Assembly: GCF_047511655.1 (NCBI RefSeq)
Contig: NC_133403.1
Location: 14,009,014-14,073,013, forward strand
Length of the DNA stretch: 64,000 nt
Reading direction: 5' to 3'
DNA from: Castor canadensis
Lineage: Eukaryota; Chordata; Mammalia; Rodentia; Castoridae
In this document: piece after piece, positions 22,269-33,849 of the stretch
Position numbering within the stretch: the first letter of the stretch is position 1
How the letters are laid out: the number at the start of each line of letters is the position of its first letter
Program-made: the position numbers and the translations under genes
Notes under the pieces: model-generated
The model's database searches: none
Told to the model about the DNA's origin: nothing
Seen by the model: the letters and a program-made list of their open reading frames with translations, nothing else

Positions 22269-23087
22269 GCAAGATACAGTTTTTTTATTACCTTGCTAGA
22301 ATTGAGTCCATTTTGCCATATTTTTGTAATTCTTGTGTAATTTACATTCTTCCTTTTATCAGCCATACTTCATATTGTTAGTATATAGAGTTCTGAAGCC
22401 ATAAAGTATATTTGTAGATTATTTAAAAATTAATTTCTTCCATGAATATTGGATATCTTCACCTTTGTTTTTTCTTTCTTGGTTGTCTACATTTTGAAGT
22501 TATATCTGGAATATTTTTTTCCTGTCTGTATTTGGTTGAAAACATTTTGGTAGTTTAGTAGGATTCAAGCTGTAAGGCCTATGATATCTTCTGTCCCTAC
22601 CCAAGAATCTTACTCTGTTATCTTGAGCCAAGGACCAGAATGCAGCTTTTGGTGCACTATTTATAGAGAATATTTCTTATGCTGAGTCCTTTTTTTACTC
22701 CCAAATCCCCAACTTCTAGCCATTCACTAACTTAGTCATTAAACAAATGTCTGAGCCCCACTATTGCTCCTGGCAGTATTAGGGCTTCCTGATTTTTGCC
22801 CTCATGGAGCTGACATTCTATTTGGGAAATGGATGGGGGGGGGGCCATGGTGGAGTATGGGGCTTTTTGTCCTTCTTGAGTCTGTCTAGACTTCATAGTC
22901 TCCAAGGGAGACTATGAGTACTGGGCATCAGCAGTAGGAACAAGATGAAATGCTGGCAGGTTTGGAGTGGTTCCTCAGATTCCATGCTTTCTTTGTACAG
23001 GAGCCAGGCCACACCATCCCCCAGTGCAGTCAGGGGTTATAGGTCCTGCCATTAGTGCTAGGCCTTTCTTAGAAATCCACTCTTTTT

Positions 23088-23400
23088 GAGGACTGGGTGG
23101 TGTTGTGCGTGCATGTGATCCCAAATACTTTGGAGGACCAGAGGTTTGAGGCCAGCCTGAGCAAAAAAGTTAGCAAGAGCTCATCTCAACAAAATAATCT
23201 GAGTTTGGTGTTTTAAGCCTGTAATCCCAGGTATATAGGAGGCTAGGTAGGAGGATTGTGGTCCAAGGCTCTCCCTGGGTGCAAAACCCTTGTCTGAATA
23301 GTGAAAGGGCTGGGGAAAAGAGAGAGAGAGAGAGAGGGAGAGAGAAGAAGGAAAGAAAGAAGGAAGGAAGAAAGGAAAAGAAAGAGAAAGAAGTGGACTC
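23088..23400 (+). repeat. Old SINE pair ending in a GA-rich tract
   Basis: Two B1-like stretches (23088-23200 and 23205-23310) are followed by about 80 bases of GA/GAAA repeats (23313-23395). Confidence 0.7.
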
Positions 23401-23410
23401 ATTAACAAAC

Positions 23411-23592
23411 TGAGGGTGTGTTGTGGCTCAAGCGGTAGAGGACTTGCCTAGCAAGTTCAGGGCCCTGACTTCAATTTTGAGTACTGCAAAAAAAAAACCG
23501 AAAAACAAATACAGATTTGTGGGCTGGAGGTGTGGCTTAAGTGTAGAGCACCTGCCTAGCAAGTGTGCAGTTCATACCCCAGTACCAAAAAG
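23411..23592 (+). repeat. Two tRNA-half SINEs
   Basis: Monomeric copies at 23411-23500 and 23519-23592. The first has a longer A-tail. Confidence 0.78.
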
Positions 23593-25181
23593 GACTGTTG
23601 CTCTGTGTGACGGTGCCTCTCCTCTCCCTGTGCCACATGTTAAAACTTCCCACATTCAGGCTCCACCTACACTTGCTGGACCAGAATTTCTGGGACTGGG
23701 CCCAAGTCCAGATGATTGTGGTGGGCCTAGGTTGACAAGCAGTGAGCACCTGTGGGAAAATACTTGTGCCTACCACATGTCATGAAACTTCTGTTTTTAA
23801 CATTTCTTCAATGTTCTTTCCTCCTGAGCCCACTCTGGGCCAGGCTCCCATTCCCAGCTCAGAACTGTAACACTGACTCTACCTGCTTCCCCCTTCCTTG
23901 GGAATTAATTATTCCTTCTATCCCTATGTAGCATCAGTGTACCTTGTAAGCTTTTGCGGTGTGATGGGAGTATGGAGTGCAAAGGATCTTTTGGGCTTGA
24001 TGGTGTCAGGAACCCATAAGGTACCCCTGTGCAGTTGTGAGCCATGGCTCTGCATAAGGAGGGACCTTCCCTTGCTAGAAGGTGTGTGGGCTAGTCCAGA
24101 GAGGAAGCACCTGGCAGAGGAGGCAGGGCTCAGTGAAGTGGCACTGGGGTTGTAGAAAAGAAGGCACCCTCAGGGGAGCCAGTCGATGGAGGCTTAATTA
24201 AGGTAGTAGTGGGAGTGGCACTCCAGGTGTTTGAGCTTGGATGAAAGTTGGCCTTTCGATGTGTGGGTGGTAGGATGTATCCTGGGTGGCTTGGGTTATC
24301 ATGCCTGCTGACATTCACTTGTGTTGAAGAGGCAATGGGAAATGTTAGGCTGGTGCGTAGTCCAAAAGCAAGTGACAGACAGTTCTAAAGACATTTTAGG
24401 CCAAGGTCCTAAAGTAATCAGTTATGATGGCTGACCTTTTTGGGTGAAATGGCATTTGCTGCATTGACTTATGTATATTATATTTGCAAGAACTCTTGTT
24501 ATTTGCAAAAGGTTTCCCTCTTCATAGTCTGCAGCTCTGGGTCTTATTACCCTTTTGGCAGCTGAGAAAACCTAGTCTTCAGTGATGTTTCCTAGCCCCA
24601 CCCATCCGAGACGGGGTGGTGGTTCTCTTTGCTTGTACCCATTTTGGGATGGAGTCCTGAAATTGTACTCATGGTGTTGGGTAGGAAAGTTTGTGGGTAT
24701 GCGTTTGTCTTTGGCTGACTTCTAGTCTCAGGTTTATTCATCTTTATATTCTCAGCTTCCAATACATAGCCAGCACTTAATAAATCTTGTTTGGAAGAAA
24801 TGAGGTCTATAGTGCTTCAGGTTAGCCCCTGCTGCCTATTTGCCCTGTGCAGTTACTGAGGGTTAATAGGCATGGTGACCAACCTAAAGAGAAAGTGGTG
24901 TGTCTGTAGAAGTATGGTTCCCCCCATCATATTCATGTTTGTGGGTTCACCAAGGTGGGGGCTTGACTTGGTCTAGGGCAGGGGTAGAGGCAGTAATATC
25001 ACAGTGGGGACTACCCCAGCTCTGTGCCTCCTTAACCTGGCCAGACACAGTCTACTCCTCATTCTCAGATGTTGTCATTGGTGATGTTCTCACCTGGTTT
25101 TAATTGGAGGGAGTCAGGAGGGATCTTAATATGTGGTACTTTCCCCAATTTGACACCCCTTTATGCTTTGTTAACCAACAG
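23593..25181. other. Distal intron 1, no recognisable gene
   Basis: There are no repeats that I can name in the 1.6 kb before exon 2. The short ORFs lack any family resemblance. Confidence 0.6.
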
Positions 25182-25277
25182 GAGCTTGAAGAGATCCGCA
25201 AATGTGGAATGAAAAACTTCCGTAACATCCAGGTTGATGAAGCTAATTTATTGACTTGGCAAGGGCTTATTGTTCCT
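25182..25277 (+). CDS. UBE2L3: UBE2L3 coding exon 2 (residues 10-41)
   Basis: This 96-nt exon lies between an AG acceptor (ccaacag) and a GTGAGT donor and is phase 0 at both ends. It encodes 32 residues, beginning ELEEIRKCG and ending WQGLIVP. They cover the end of helix 1 and the first strands of the UBC fold, and they join directly to residue 9 of exon 1 and residue 42 of exon 3. As far as I can recall it is identical to the human protein here. The acceptor has a short pyrimidine tract interrupted by purines, weaker than that of exon 3. The sequence is spliced and undamaged, so this is the parent gene and not one of the processed UBE2L3 copies known in mammals. Confidence 0.97.
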
Positions 25278-26647
25278 GTGAGTATTGAACACTTCCACTT
25301 CTTATCAGATTATTCTTTCAGGTGGTATGCTGCTGCTGGCCTTATCTTAGTGCTCCTAAGTAGGCTCATAGTCTGGGTAGCCCACAGATGCACAGATGTG
25401 GGCTGTGACTCCAGGGGGACAGGTAGGGTAGGTTACTCAGTAGCAGCTATTGAGTAGAATCATGCCTTGGCACTGATTTTTTAAATTCTAGGGGTTCCAA
25501 ACTTTCCAGTTCTGTAGTTTTCAATGAAGAGGAGTATGTGCTCCTGTTCTTATCTATCTTCCCTGGCTTCTGGATGCCTGGCCCTGTTTATCAGGATGAG
25601 ACTTCCTTCTCTGGCCTCTCTTGGAAGAGGGCCAGTGTTCCCCTCTGGATCTTCTTTTGCTTTCTTCCTTGGTTTTGCATCTGTGTCTCCAGCTGTCTGG
25701 ACACTTTATTCCTTGTACCCTTCAGTATGTGCCTCCAGTTTGTCTCAAATCCCATATATTGTCTATATGTTCCTCTCACTTAGTGACTTTTCTGGGGCTT
25801 GGGCCTCCGGTGTTTGCCCACAACAGCTCCAGGTCTCAGGGAGTTCTACCTTCAAACAGCTTGGGCTTCTCTTAACAGAGGCTTTGCCTTGGTCTTACTA
25901 CCATCTTGATTTTTGTATCCCTTCTTTTCTCTATCCTTTGATCCCTTTCACCCTTCCAGACACTTGACCTGTACTTCACTCTAGTTTGTAGTGCCCATTT
26001 CTCCCATCCTCCTGAAAGTACTTACAGCAAGCACACAGGCTCCCTACTGTCATTACATGCCTCACCCTTGAATGTCTCCCTAGTCTTTGAGCCTCTGGCA
26101 GTGTTCTAGTCCCTGGGCCTATAACCAGTTCACTACATGCTGACCTGCTACTGCTTTCTCCTCACTTTAAACTTGTGTCTAATTAGTCTATCTTTCTCTC
26201 CTTCTATTTTATCTTTGCAGACCCTCCTTCTAACATCATAGGTTATCATGCTGTCCTTGAAGGATTTGTGTCTGTCTCCATCCACACCATCTCTTCTGGA
26301 GCTGCACCGTTTGTCCTCCAGGTGGCCTCACTGGGATGTTGTGTAGCCTTCTAGCCATCCTAACTCACAACCTTGACCTTCTGCTCTCCTTTCCTGTTCC
26401 ATATCTACTCATCTTCTCTTTTCCTTTTCTCCCCTACTTTTCCTGTCAGCCTCAGGCCCTCTCCTGGTGCTTGACACTGTCCTGCCATTGTTACTAAGAA
26501 TCCTCTCACATGGACAGATTGGCTTCTTTGCTGAGGCTGAATACATGTTTACTGTAGGTATTTTCTTCTTGATACTGATTATGAGGTCATGTCTTTATAT
26601 TTTTAGAGGAACTTGAACAACAAATATTGGACTTGTAGTTTCTTTAT

Positions 26648-26727
26648 TTTTAGTGGGATTGGGGTTTGAACTCAGGGTTTAGAGCTTTTAAAGAAGATGC
26701 TGTACTGCTTGAGCTGCCTCCAGTCCT
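26648..26727 (-). repeat. tRNA-half SINE fragment
   Basis: Antisense piece (ggattggggtttgaactcag to tgcctccagtcc). The 1.37 kb before it, from exon 2, contains nothing recognisable. Confidence 0.7.
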
Positions 26728-27394
26728 GTAGTTTTTTTTTGTAGTCATTTGGATAACTAAGATAGGCTCAGAATTTTTAAATCTGGGAGCTTCCAGTCTT
26801 TTCTTTTTTTTTTTTTTTTTCCTCTTTTAACTAATCACTATACAAATGAGATCCAGTCTGACTTTGATGATGAGTCTTTTGCACAGGGTAGGTAGCTGGG
26901 AATCCCCTAGGCAGGAGGGGCCAGCCCTTCTCTGCCATTGTGATCTGTTAAGTGTTGAGTAGAAGGACAACTAGAATCATCTGACCACTTGTCCCTTTTC
27001 TAGTTGAGATTTTGTATATCCTACTAATATAAAAAGTGAATAATTAATATATTTTGGAAAGAATGAACATTAATAGTGAGGCTAGGATGTTTTCACACTT
27101 TGAACTTAGCCTGGCACCACAGGCCAGCTCAGAAGGTAGATCGCTGTCAGTAGGCTCTTCTTTCAGTACACAAGGCCCCCTCTGGTTTCATGTTGGCCAG
27201 CCTTGTGAAATAGTGGTATAAGGTCTCATTAAGCAAACATAGAGACTGCTGTTCAGATCCCAGTGTGCTTTGACAGAGGCTCTGGGGAGTGTCCAGGCGA
27301 AAACCTTGCCTTTTATTTGAGGAAGCGCTGGGCCCAGGGACAGCAAGCCACAATAGGCTGCTGTCATTCCTGTTCAGTCTTCTCAGTCTCCTCT

Positions 27395-27973
27395 TTTTTT
27401 TTTTTTTGAAGTTGGAGGGCAGTACTGGGGTTTGAACTCTTTTAGGCCTCATTGCTAGGCTGATTCTCTCTCCCACTTAAGCCATTTTGCCAACCCTTAA
27501 TCTCCTCTTATTTCCTTCCTTTAATAGCTTGTAGGGGCTGTAGGTTGATAAGAGCAGAGTTTCAAGGAAGGATTCTTCCTTCCTCATAAAGCTGTTAGCA
27601 TTCTTGGCAGCTGACCTTCCCAGGTTCACACTTGATTCCAGACCTGGACCTCAGCTCTTCCTTCGTTGCAGGGACTGTGACAGCATGGGAAACTCTACCT
27701 AGATTCAACTGAGGCCCACCCCATTGGGGTACAACCTCACCCTGCCTCTTTACAGCAGGATGTTGGTCATTAAGGAGTGTGGGGCTGAGAGTGCTTCCTA
27801 GAAGAGGCGTTGATTGATTTGTTACCATGGTGACTCAGGTTTATTCCCCTTAAATGTTTGTTTTTGGGGCTTTTTGTGTGTGTGTGTTATTGGGGCTTGA
27901 ACTCAGGCTTTACACTTACTAAAGTGTTACACCTAGGCAGGTGCTTTACCACTTGAGCCACTTTACCAACCCT
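27395..27973 (-). repeat. Two tRNA-half SINEs around unique sequence
   Basis: Antisense copies at 27395-27497 and 27870-27973; the second has an inserted TG run and an extra 20 bases. 27500-27865 between them shows no repeat. Confidence 0.7.
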
Positions 27974-28184
27974 AAATGTTTATTTTTCTATAAAATGTTT
28001 TCATGTGAGATTCAGAGAGGAATTATCATAATTTCATCCTTAAGTTCAGTTTAGTAAGTTTTTGGACACTGCCCTTTAGCAGTTTGGGGTAGGGCGGTGA
28101 ACCTTTTTGAAGCTTTTAACCTAGTGAATATTTTCATTCTTAACCTTTAGTATACTTCCATAGGCCTTCTTTCATGACTTTTAT

Positions 28185-28651
28185 TTATTTTTTGCGGCAC
28201 TGGGGTTTGAACTCAGGGCCTCACCTTGCTAGCTAGGTGCTCTACAACTTGAGGCAGTCCACTAGCCATCCTTTTTGGGTGTGTTTTGGGTATTTTTGAC
28301 ATAAGGTCTTGTGAACAATTTTTCAGGCTGGCTTCAAATGGTGATCCTTCTGATCTCTGTCTTCTGAGTAAGTAGGATTATAAGTGTGAGTCACTGTAGC
28401 CCAGCTCTGAGCTGTATCTTCAACCCTTTCATAGTTTATTTGTTTTATTGGGGGTTTAAACTCAGGGCTTCATGCTTGCAAAGCAGGCACACTTACTGCT
28501 TGGACCTCACCTCCAGTCCATTTTGCTCTGGTTATTTTGGAGATAGGGTCTCAAGAACTATTTGCCTCTGTGCTGGCCTTGAGCCTCAGCCCTCCCAATC
28601 TCAGCCTCCCAGGTAGGTAGGATTATAGGTGTGAGCCAATGGCATCTGGCT
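28185..28651 (-). repeat. Two dimeric SINEs, different subtypes
   Basis: The first (28185-28405) has the aacttgaggca-type tRNA half. The second (28436-28651) has the gcaaagcaggcac type. Confidence 0.83.
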
Positions 28652-28784
28652 CTTCATGCAGTTTTTAAAAAAACATTTCATAATTACTTCAGACTTTCAT
28701 AACTTAGTTAATATCTTGAAACTCCGTGAACATGTTTAATGCTACAGTATTCTATAATATTTGTATAGTCTATGTGTGTGTGTG

Positions 28785-29354
28785 GGGCGGGGTACTGGAG
28801 TTTGAATTTAGGGCCTCGAACTTGCTAGGTAGATGCTCTACCACTTAAGCTACACCTCCACTCTGTACAGTCTGTTTTTACTTATTTGTTGAGATAGCGT
28901 CTTTTTTTTTTTTTTTTTAAATATTTATTTTATGAAATGCTACTTTTTTTTAATTATTGTGCTGGGTGGGAGTACATTGTGGCATTTACAAAAGTTCTTA
29001 GAGTATGTCATACTTGAATTTACCCTGTGATAGTGTCTTGCTGTGTAAGCCAGGGTGCATGCTCGGTCTTTATTTTTTTTTGCAGTACTGGAGTTTGAAC
29101 TCAGGATCTTGAGGTTGCTAGGCAGGTGCTCTACCACACACCATCAGCTCCCTACCTCAGTCTTCTTTGCCAGGAATACACTTGTTAGTTAGACGCTCTA
29201 CCACTTAAGCCACTCCGTCAGCCCTGTTTTTGTGTTGGGTATTTTAGAGATAGGGCCTCATGATATTAGCCTGGGCTGGCTTCAAACCTCAGTCCTTCTG
29301 ATCTCTGCCTCCCACATAGCTAGGATTATAGGTTTGAGCCACCAACATCCAGCC
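28785..29354 (-). repeat. SINE and L1 mosaic
   Basis: A tRNA half at 28785-28865, an L1 3' UTR fragment at about 28918-29025 (aattattgtgctgggtgggag, aaaagttcttagagtatg, as also seen at 8560), a tRNA half at 29072-29142, and a dimer lacking its first bases at 29180-29354. Confidence 0.72.
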
Positions 29355-29461
29355 AAGATTATTGTCTAGAATAAAGAATTTTACTTAGTTTAGATTTTGA
29401 TTGTGAAATCTACCTCCCTCTCTCCTTCCCTCCCTCCTTCTGTCCCTCCCATCGTTTTGGT

Positions 29462-29735
29462 TTTTGAGATAGGGTCTCTCTATGTAGCCCAGGCAGGCTT
29501 GGAACTCACTAAATAGCCCAGGTTCTGAATTCCAGTTCATAATCCTCCTGCTTCAGCCTCCCTAGTGTTGGAATTACAGGTGCCCCCTGCCTGGCTATTA
29601 TAGTTTAAGTAATGTATCTAAGCCAGGTATGGTAGTACACACACGTAACACCAGCACTAGGGAGTCAGAGGCAGGAGAGTCATGGCCTCCAGCACAAGAC
29701 CTTATTTCAAGTAACAAAACAACAAAAAAAGAGAA
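29462..29735. repeat. Opposed B1-like monomers
   Basis: An antisense 7SL monomer (29462-29597) lies next to a + strand one (29620-29732). A CT-rich tract at 29410-29450 precedes them. In transcripts the pair could fold back on itself. Confidence 0.7.
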
Positions 29736-29944
29736 AAGTATATACTTATTTATACGTAGTATCTGACCATTTGGATTGGAGTTGTATTACGTATAAACTG
29801 TCTGTAGGACTACTTGTATTGTTAAATTATTTTGCAGAAAGGTTATATCAATTTATAACCCCATGGATACTGTCACACAAATGCTTAAGCATGTTCTTGG
29901 CTTCTTTGGAGTTACTACATTTTTAAAGAGGATTCTGAGTGGTA

Positions 29945-30170
29945 CGTACTTGAGAGCCCAGGCTGTGGGGTCTTACTGCCTGAAGTGAGAACCCCAGCCA
30001 TGCCCCCAACTGGGTTGAAGATCTTGGTTATGTTACCAGTTGGCTCTGGTATTCTCTCTTTTGTGATGGGAATGATGTTCAACTTTAAGGATGATGAAAA
30101 AGTTAAGTGAATGTATGTTATGTATTTAGATGGCATAGTGTTCCTGTTATTAAAGGTAAGTAAGGCTTTC
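29945..30170 (+). repeat. MIR-like fragment
   Basis: A diverged stretch (agcccaggctgtggggtctta, ctctcttttgtgatgggaatgatg) follows the layout of MIR. The call is tentative. Confidence 0.4.
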
Positions 30171-30309
30171 CTGGGCCCTCAGGAAGATTATTCTTCAATA
30201 AGTAACAAAAAGTTTATGAAACAAACATACACAAAAGGGTCATTGTTGCCAATTTGATTTGAATTTTTACTTTTGTTATCCTATTTGATTTTTTTCTTTC
30301 TTTCTTTCT

Positions 30310-30535
30310 TTTTTTTTTGGTGGGATTGGGGTTTGAATGGCTTCATGCTTCCAAAGCAAGTGCTTGCAAAGCAGGCACACTACTGCTTGAGCCACACCTC
30401 CATTCCATTTTGCTCTGGTTATTTTGGAGATGGGATCTTGCAAACTGTTTGCCTGGACTGGGCTCGAATCTCGATTCTCCTGATCTCAGCCTCCCAAGTA
30501 GCTAGGATTATAGGAGTGAGCCACCTAACCCAGCT
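30310..30535 (-). repeat. Dimeric SINE, second subtype
   Basis: The antisense copy has a duplicated 10-base motif in its tRNA half (gcaagtgcttgcaaagcagg). Confidence 0.83.
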
Positions 30536-30661
30536 TGGTTGACACTTTTTTCACTTATATCTCTGCAGTCTGTTATCTATTAGTCTTAGTATGTTTCTTT
30601 GTTAAGTTACAGGAATTCTGTATATTAATCCTGTATGGTGAAAATATTATTCAGCCTACTG

Positions 30662-31275
30662 TTTTCTTTTGGTTTTGAACTCAGGGCTTCATACTTGCTT
30701 GTTAGGCGCTCTTAACTGCTTGAGCCTCTCTGCCAGCCTTACTATTTTCTTCTTAATTTGTTTGTTCAAAGATTCCTAGTTTTGCTGGTAGAATGGCTCA
30801 AGTAGTATAGCCCTTGTGTAGCAAGTGTGAGGCCCTGAGTTTAAGCCCCAGCACTATCAATCGATTGATTAGCAAAGACTCCTAATTTGAAACTTTTTTT
30901 TTGTTTTGTTTTTTGTGATTCTGGGGTTTGAACTCAGAGCCTCATACTTGCTAGGCAAGTACTTTACCACTTGAGCCATGCCTCTAGCCCATTTTGCATT
31001 TTTTTAAGTTTCAGCAAGGATTTATTTTAGTGTAGCAGGATAAAGTAGGGAGAAATATTTCTTGCTCTCCACACAGGAAATGGGAATAAAAATTCTGTTT
31101 TGGTTATTTTTTGAGATAGGTTCTTGCTTTATGCCTGGGCCAGCCTGGACTGTGATCCCATGTAGCTAGGATGATAGGCATATGCCATAGTGCCCAGCCT
31201 CATTGGTTGAGATGGGGTCTTGTGGACTTTTGCATGTGATAGCCTCAAACCTCAATCCTCCTGATCTTTGTCTAA
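30662..31275. repeat. Cluster of short SINE pieces
   Basis: tRNA halves lie at 30662-30740 (-), 30783-30866 (+, flanked by caaagattcctagttt and the near-copy caaagactcctaattt) and 30898-30991 (-). 7SL-like remnants lie at 31095-31201 and 31202-31275 (-). Confidence 0.68.
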
Positions 31276-31820
31276 ACAACAGAAATGTATATTCTTAGAG
31301 CTGTGAAGGCTAGAAGTTCCATGTCAAGGTCCTGAAGGGCTGGCTTCCAGCAGTGACTCTTCCTGGCTTGCAGCCCTCCTGCTATATCCTCACATTGCCT
31401 TCCCTTAACTACCTCTCCCAGAGGGGGATTGGAGAACTCTTCCTTGTTGTCCCTCTCTCTTTTTTTTTGTTTTGTTTTGTTTTGTTCTTTTGATAGCACT
31501 AGGATTTAAACTCAGGGCTTCATTCTTACTAGGTAGGGTCTCTTACAGCTTGAGCCAGTGTGCCAACCCTTTTATAAGGATCCAAATCCTGTTGGATCAG
31601 GGTACCACTTTTATGACCTCTTTTTTCTTTTTCTTTTTCTGGACATATTGGGGTTTGAACTTCAGGGTATTGCACTTGCTAGAAAGGTGTTCTACCACTT
31701 GAGTCATGTCCCACCCAACCTCTTTTAACTTTAGTTACTTACTACTACAAATATAGCCACATTGGGGTTAGGGCTTGAATATATAAATTTTGGGGCAACC
31801 CAAGCATTCAGTCTGTAACA
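31275..31820. repeat. Ancient interspersed repeat split by SINEs
   Basis: Three pieces (31275-31460, 31572-31620, 31717-31820) join into one old mammalian repeat that I recognise by text (aacagaaatgtatattctta, tataaattttggggcaaccc) but cannot name safely. Antisense tRNA-half SINEs at 31462-31571 and 31622-31715 interrupt it. A related copy lies at 48985-49405. Confidence 0.5.
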
Positions 31821-32500
31821 GCTTCCTTGATTAAATTCATTCCTAGGTATTTTATTGTTTTTTGATGCTAATATAAATGGAATTCTTTACTTAATTCCCT
31901 TATTGGCACTGGGCATGGCAGTTCACACATGTAATCCCAGCTATTCAGGTGGTGAAGGCAGGAGGATCTCAATTTCGAGGTCAGCCAAGGCAAAGTTAGT
32001 GAGACCTTATCTGAAAAACAAAATCAAAAGAGCTGGGGGTGGTTGAAGTGGTAAAGCTTGTTTGAGGCCCTGAGTTCAGTCCTTAGTGGGAGCAGGAATT
32101 CCATTTTGAATTTTTCATTGTTTGTGTGTATGTGGAAATGCAACTGATTTGTGTGTTCATTTTGTATCCTGCAATTTGCTGAATTCATCATAGCTTTTTT
32201 TTCCCCCCTCTGGAACCTTTAGGGATTTCTTAATGTGAAATCAGGTCAGTTCTGGACAGAAATACTTTGACTTCTTTCCAGTTTGAATGGCTTCATTTGT
32301 TTATTTATTTTTTGTTTGTTTTCACAGTACTAGGGTTTGAACTCAAAGTCTTGTGCTTGGTAGGCAGGTGCTCTACCACTTGAGCCGTTCCTTCAAACCC
32401 CCGCTTTTTTTTTTTTTGGTGAGACTGGCTTGATTGATTTTCTTAAAATGTTAAACTACTGTAGCATTTCTAGGATAAATCCCTTTGGGTTTTTTCCCTC
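31820..32500 (-). mobile_element. Degraded LINE-1 fragment split by SINEs
   Basis: Antisense ORF2 pieces (ttcattcctaggtattttatt at 31837, tttgtatcctgcaatttgctga at 32162, aggataaatccc near 32472) are separated by a + strand dimer (31904-32092) and an antisense tRNA half (32300-32403). Confidence 0.65.
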
Positions 32501-32529
32501 CCTCCTTCCATGCCCCCTTCCCTTTCTTT

Positions 32530-32612
32530 CTTGCACGGTACTGGAGTTTGAACTCAGGGCTTTTGTGTGTTAGGCAAGCACTGTACCACTTGAGCCACAA
32601 CTCCAGCCTCCT
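32530..32612 (-). repeat. tRNA-half SINE
   Basis: Antisense copy lying next to the PHF5A-like pseudogene. The - strand ORF of the pseudogene runs into it, giving a spurious C-terminus. Confidence 0.75.
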
Positions 32613-32699
32613 CTGCCTTTCTGCTGGTAGTAGGTGTCTTTTCTGGTAACTGCAGCAGCTTCATAGCAGGAGGAAGGAACACCCACCAATCACTTATAC

Positions 32700-32890
32700 C
32701 CTTCCTCTGGATGGTGCACTCTTTACAATAATAGGCATCAGAGACTCGAGGACCTCTACAGATCAGACAGCAACCCTGTTGAGATCCATAGTTATACTCA
32801 TCACATATGTACACCATGGTGCAGGGATGCACATAGGAATTAGGTCATATGCTCACTGTCACAGTTTTGACACAATCTTCCAATAGCGAC
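32700..32890 (-). pseudogene. PHF5A: PHF5A-like pseudogene, truncated at both ends
   Basis: On the - strand, VAIGRLC at 32890 is followed, after a frame change and stop codon, by [15 protein letters not shown] and [18 protein letters not shown] sequence ([16 protein letters not shown]). This is the zinc-knuckle core of PHF5A/SF3b14b, a 110-residue subunit of the SF3b complex that binds the U2 snRNP branch-site region. Several metal-ligand cysteines are lost, the N-terminal 20 or so residues are absent, and the C-terminal third is replaced by unrelated sequence. The copy shows no introns. It is a dead copy and not an exon of UBE2L3; PHF5A itself has no connection with this locus. Confidence 0.85.
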
Positions 32891-32934
32891 ATCATCCTCC
32901 CCTCCCTTTCCTTTCCTTCTCCTCCCTTCCTTCT

Positions 32935-33048
32935 TTTCCTTTGCCTTTAATCTTGCTATGTGGCCCAGGCTGGCCACAAACTTCCTCCTATCTTTTTGCC
33001 TCAACCTTACAAGTGCTGGGATTACAAGCAAGCACCACCATGCCCTTT
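32935..33048 (-). repeat. B1-like monomer
   Basis: Antisense 7SL-type copy (tgctatgtggcccaggctgg, agtgctgggattacaagc). It is separated from the pseudogene by a 45-base pyrimidine tract at about 32893-32940. Confidence 0.7.
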
Positions 33049-33536
33049 ATTCTTTTTTTCTTTCTATCAGACTCAATCATTTTAGCTGTCCTGTCTTCAA
33101 GTTTACTTATTCTTTCTTCTACTTGCTTAAATCTGATTTGATCTCAGCACAACAAAACTGAAAACTGAACATTCTGATATTATGTGGATATCAGATTCTC
33201 TCCAATACCCTGGAGTTTTCTGTTCTTCACTGTTGAAGGCTTCACTTGTATTCAGCCAACATTTAGATTGAAATACCCTTGAATGGTAGGAGTTTTTTAA
33301 AATCACAGACACTGAACACCCCTCAGTCTTTGCAGATTGGCTCTGGTTGAGGGTGCTTCTGTAACACTTTAGCTAGGGCTCAACCTGACTTCCTGCCTTT
33401 ACTGAGTAAATTAGTGGTGAGAGCTTAAGGTCTTCTTAGGGTCCTTTTCTGAGCATGTGTCCTGTCATAGGCATATGTGTGTCTTTTTCAGTGCCCTAGT
33501 GTATTTGAACATTTTTGAAGCAGCAGTGTTTTTCTT

Positions 33537-33800
33537 TTCAGTGTTGTGGATTGAACTCAGGATCTTATGCACTCTAGGTAAATGCTGTACCATTTGATAT
33601 ACATATCCCCAGCTCAGATAAATAATATCTGAACACTTTGATGCCCTAATTTCCTAAATAAACTTTCTCCTTGGCTTTTTCTTTTTCCTTTTTTTTTTTT
33701 TTTTTTTAAAGACACAGCCAGCTCAAACTCATGATCCTCCTGCCTTAGCCTCTCACGTAGCTGAGATTATAGGCATGAGCCACCATACGTAGTATGGCTA
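33537..33800 (-). repeat. ID-like and 7SL-like fragments
   Basis: An antisense ID piece is at 33537-33616 and an antisense 7SL piece with a T18 run at 33690-33800. The 0.5 kb before this (33050-33536) has no recognisable repeat. Confidence 0.6.
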
Positions 33801-33849
33801 TTGACTAGGCAGGTTATTGATATAATATGTTTTGCTGTAGGTGGAGTAT

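Larger units (their letters stand above)
4194..25181 (+). other. UBE2L3: UBE2L3 intron 1 (20,988 bp)
   Basis: The intron runs from the donor gtaaaa after residue 9 to the acceptor before residue 10. Its first kilobase is CpG-rich. After that it is mostly SINEs, an L1 3' end at about 8560-9445, microsatellites and old MIR fragments. I see no second coding exon or conserved coding signal. Stretches without recognisable repeats are about 4700-5700, 6010-6720, 7700-7960, 12000-12375, 13385-13850, 15070-15925, 16020-16940, 17560-18390, 19425-20020, 20836-22045, 22270-23085 and 23595-25180. Confidence 0.93.

Noticed and set aside
21941-22366. 141-codon - strand ORF
   Set aside because: Most of it is translated SINE sequence (KPQYC..., AQGVGPKFKP type peptides recur at other SINEs).
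32615-32700. Apparent C-terminal extension of the PHF5A-like ORF
   Set aside because: The peptide after CTIQRKG has no counterpart in PHF5A and continues into a SINE, so it is chance read-through.
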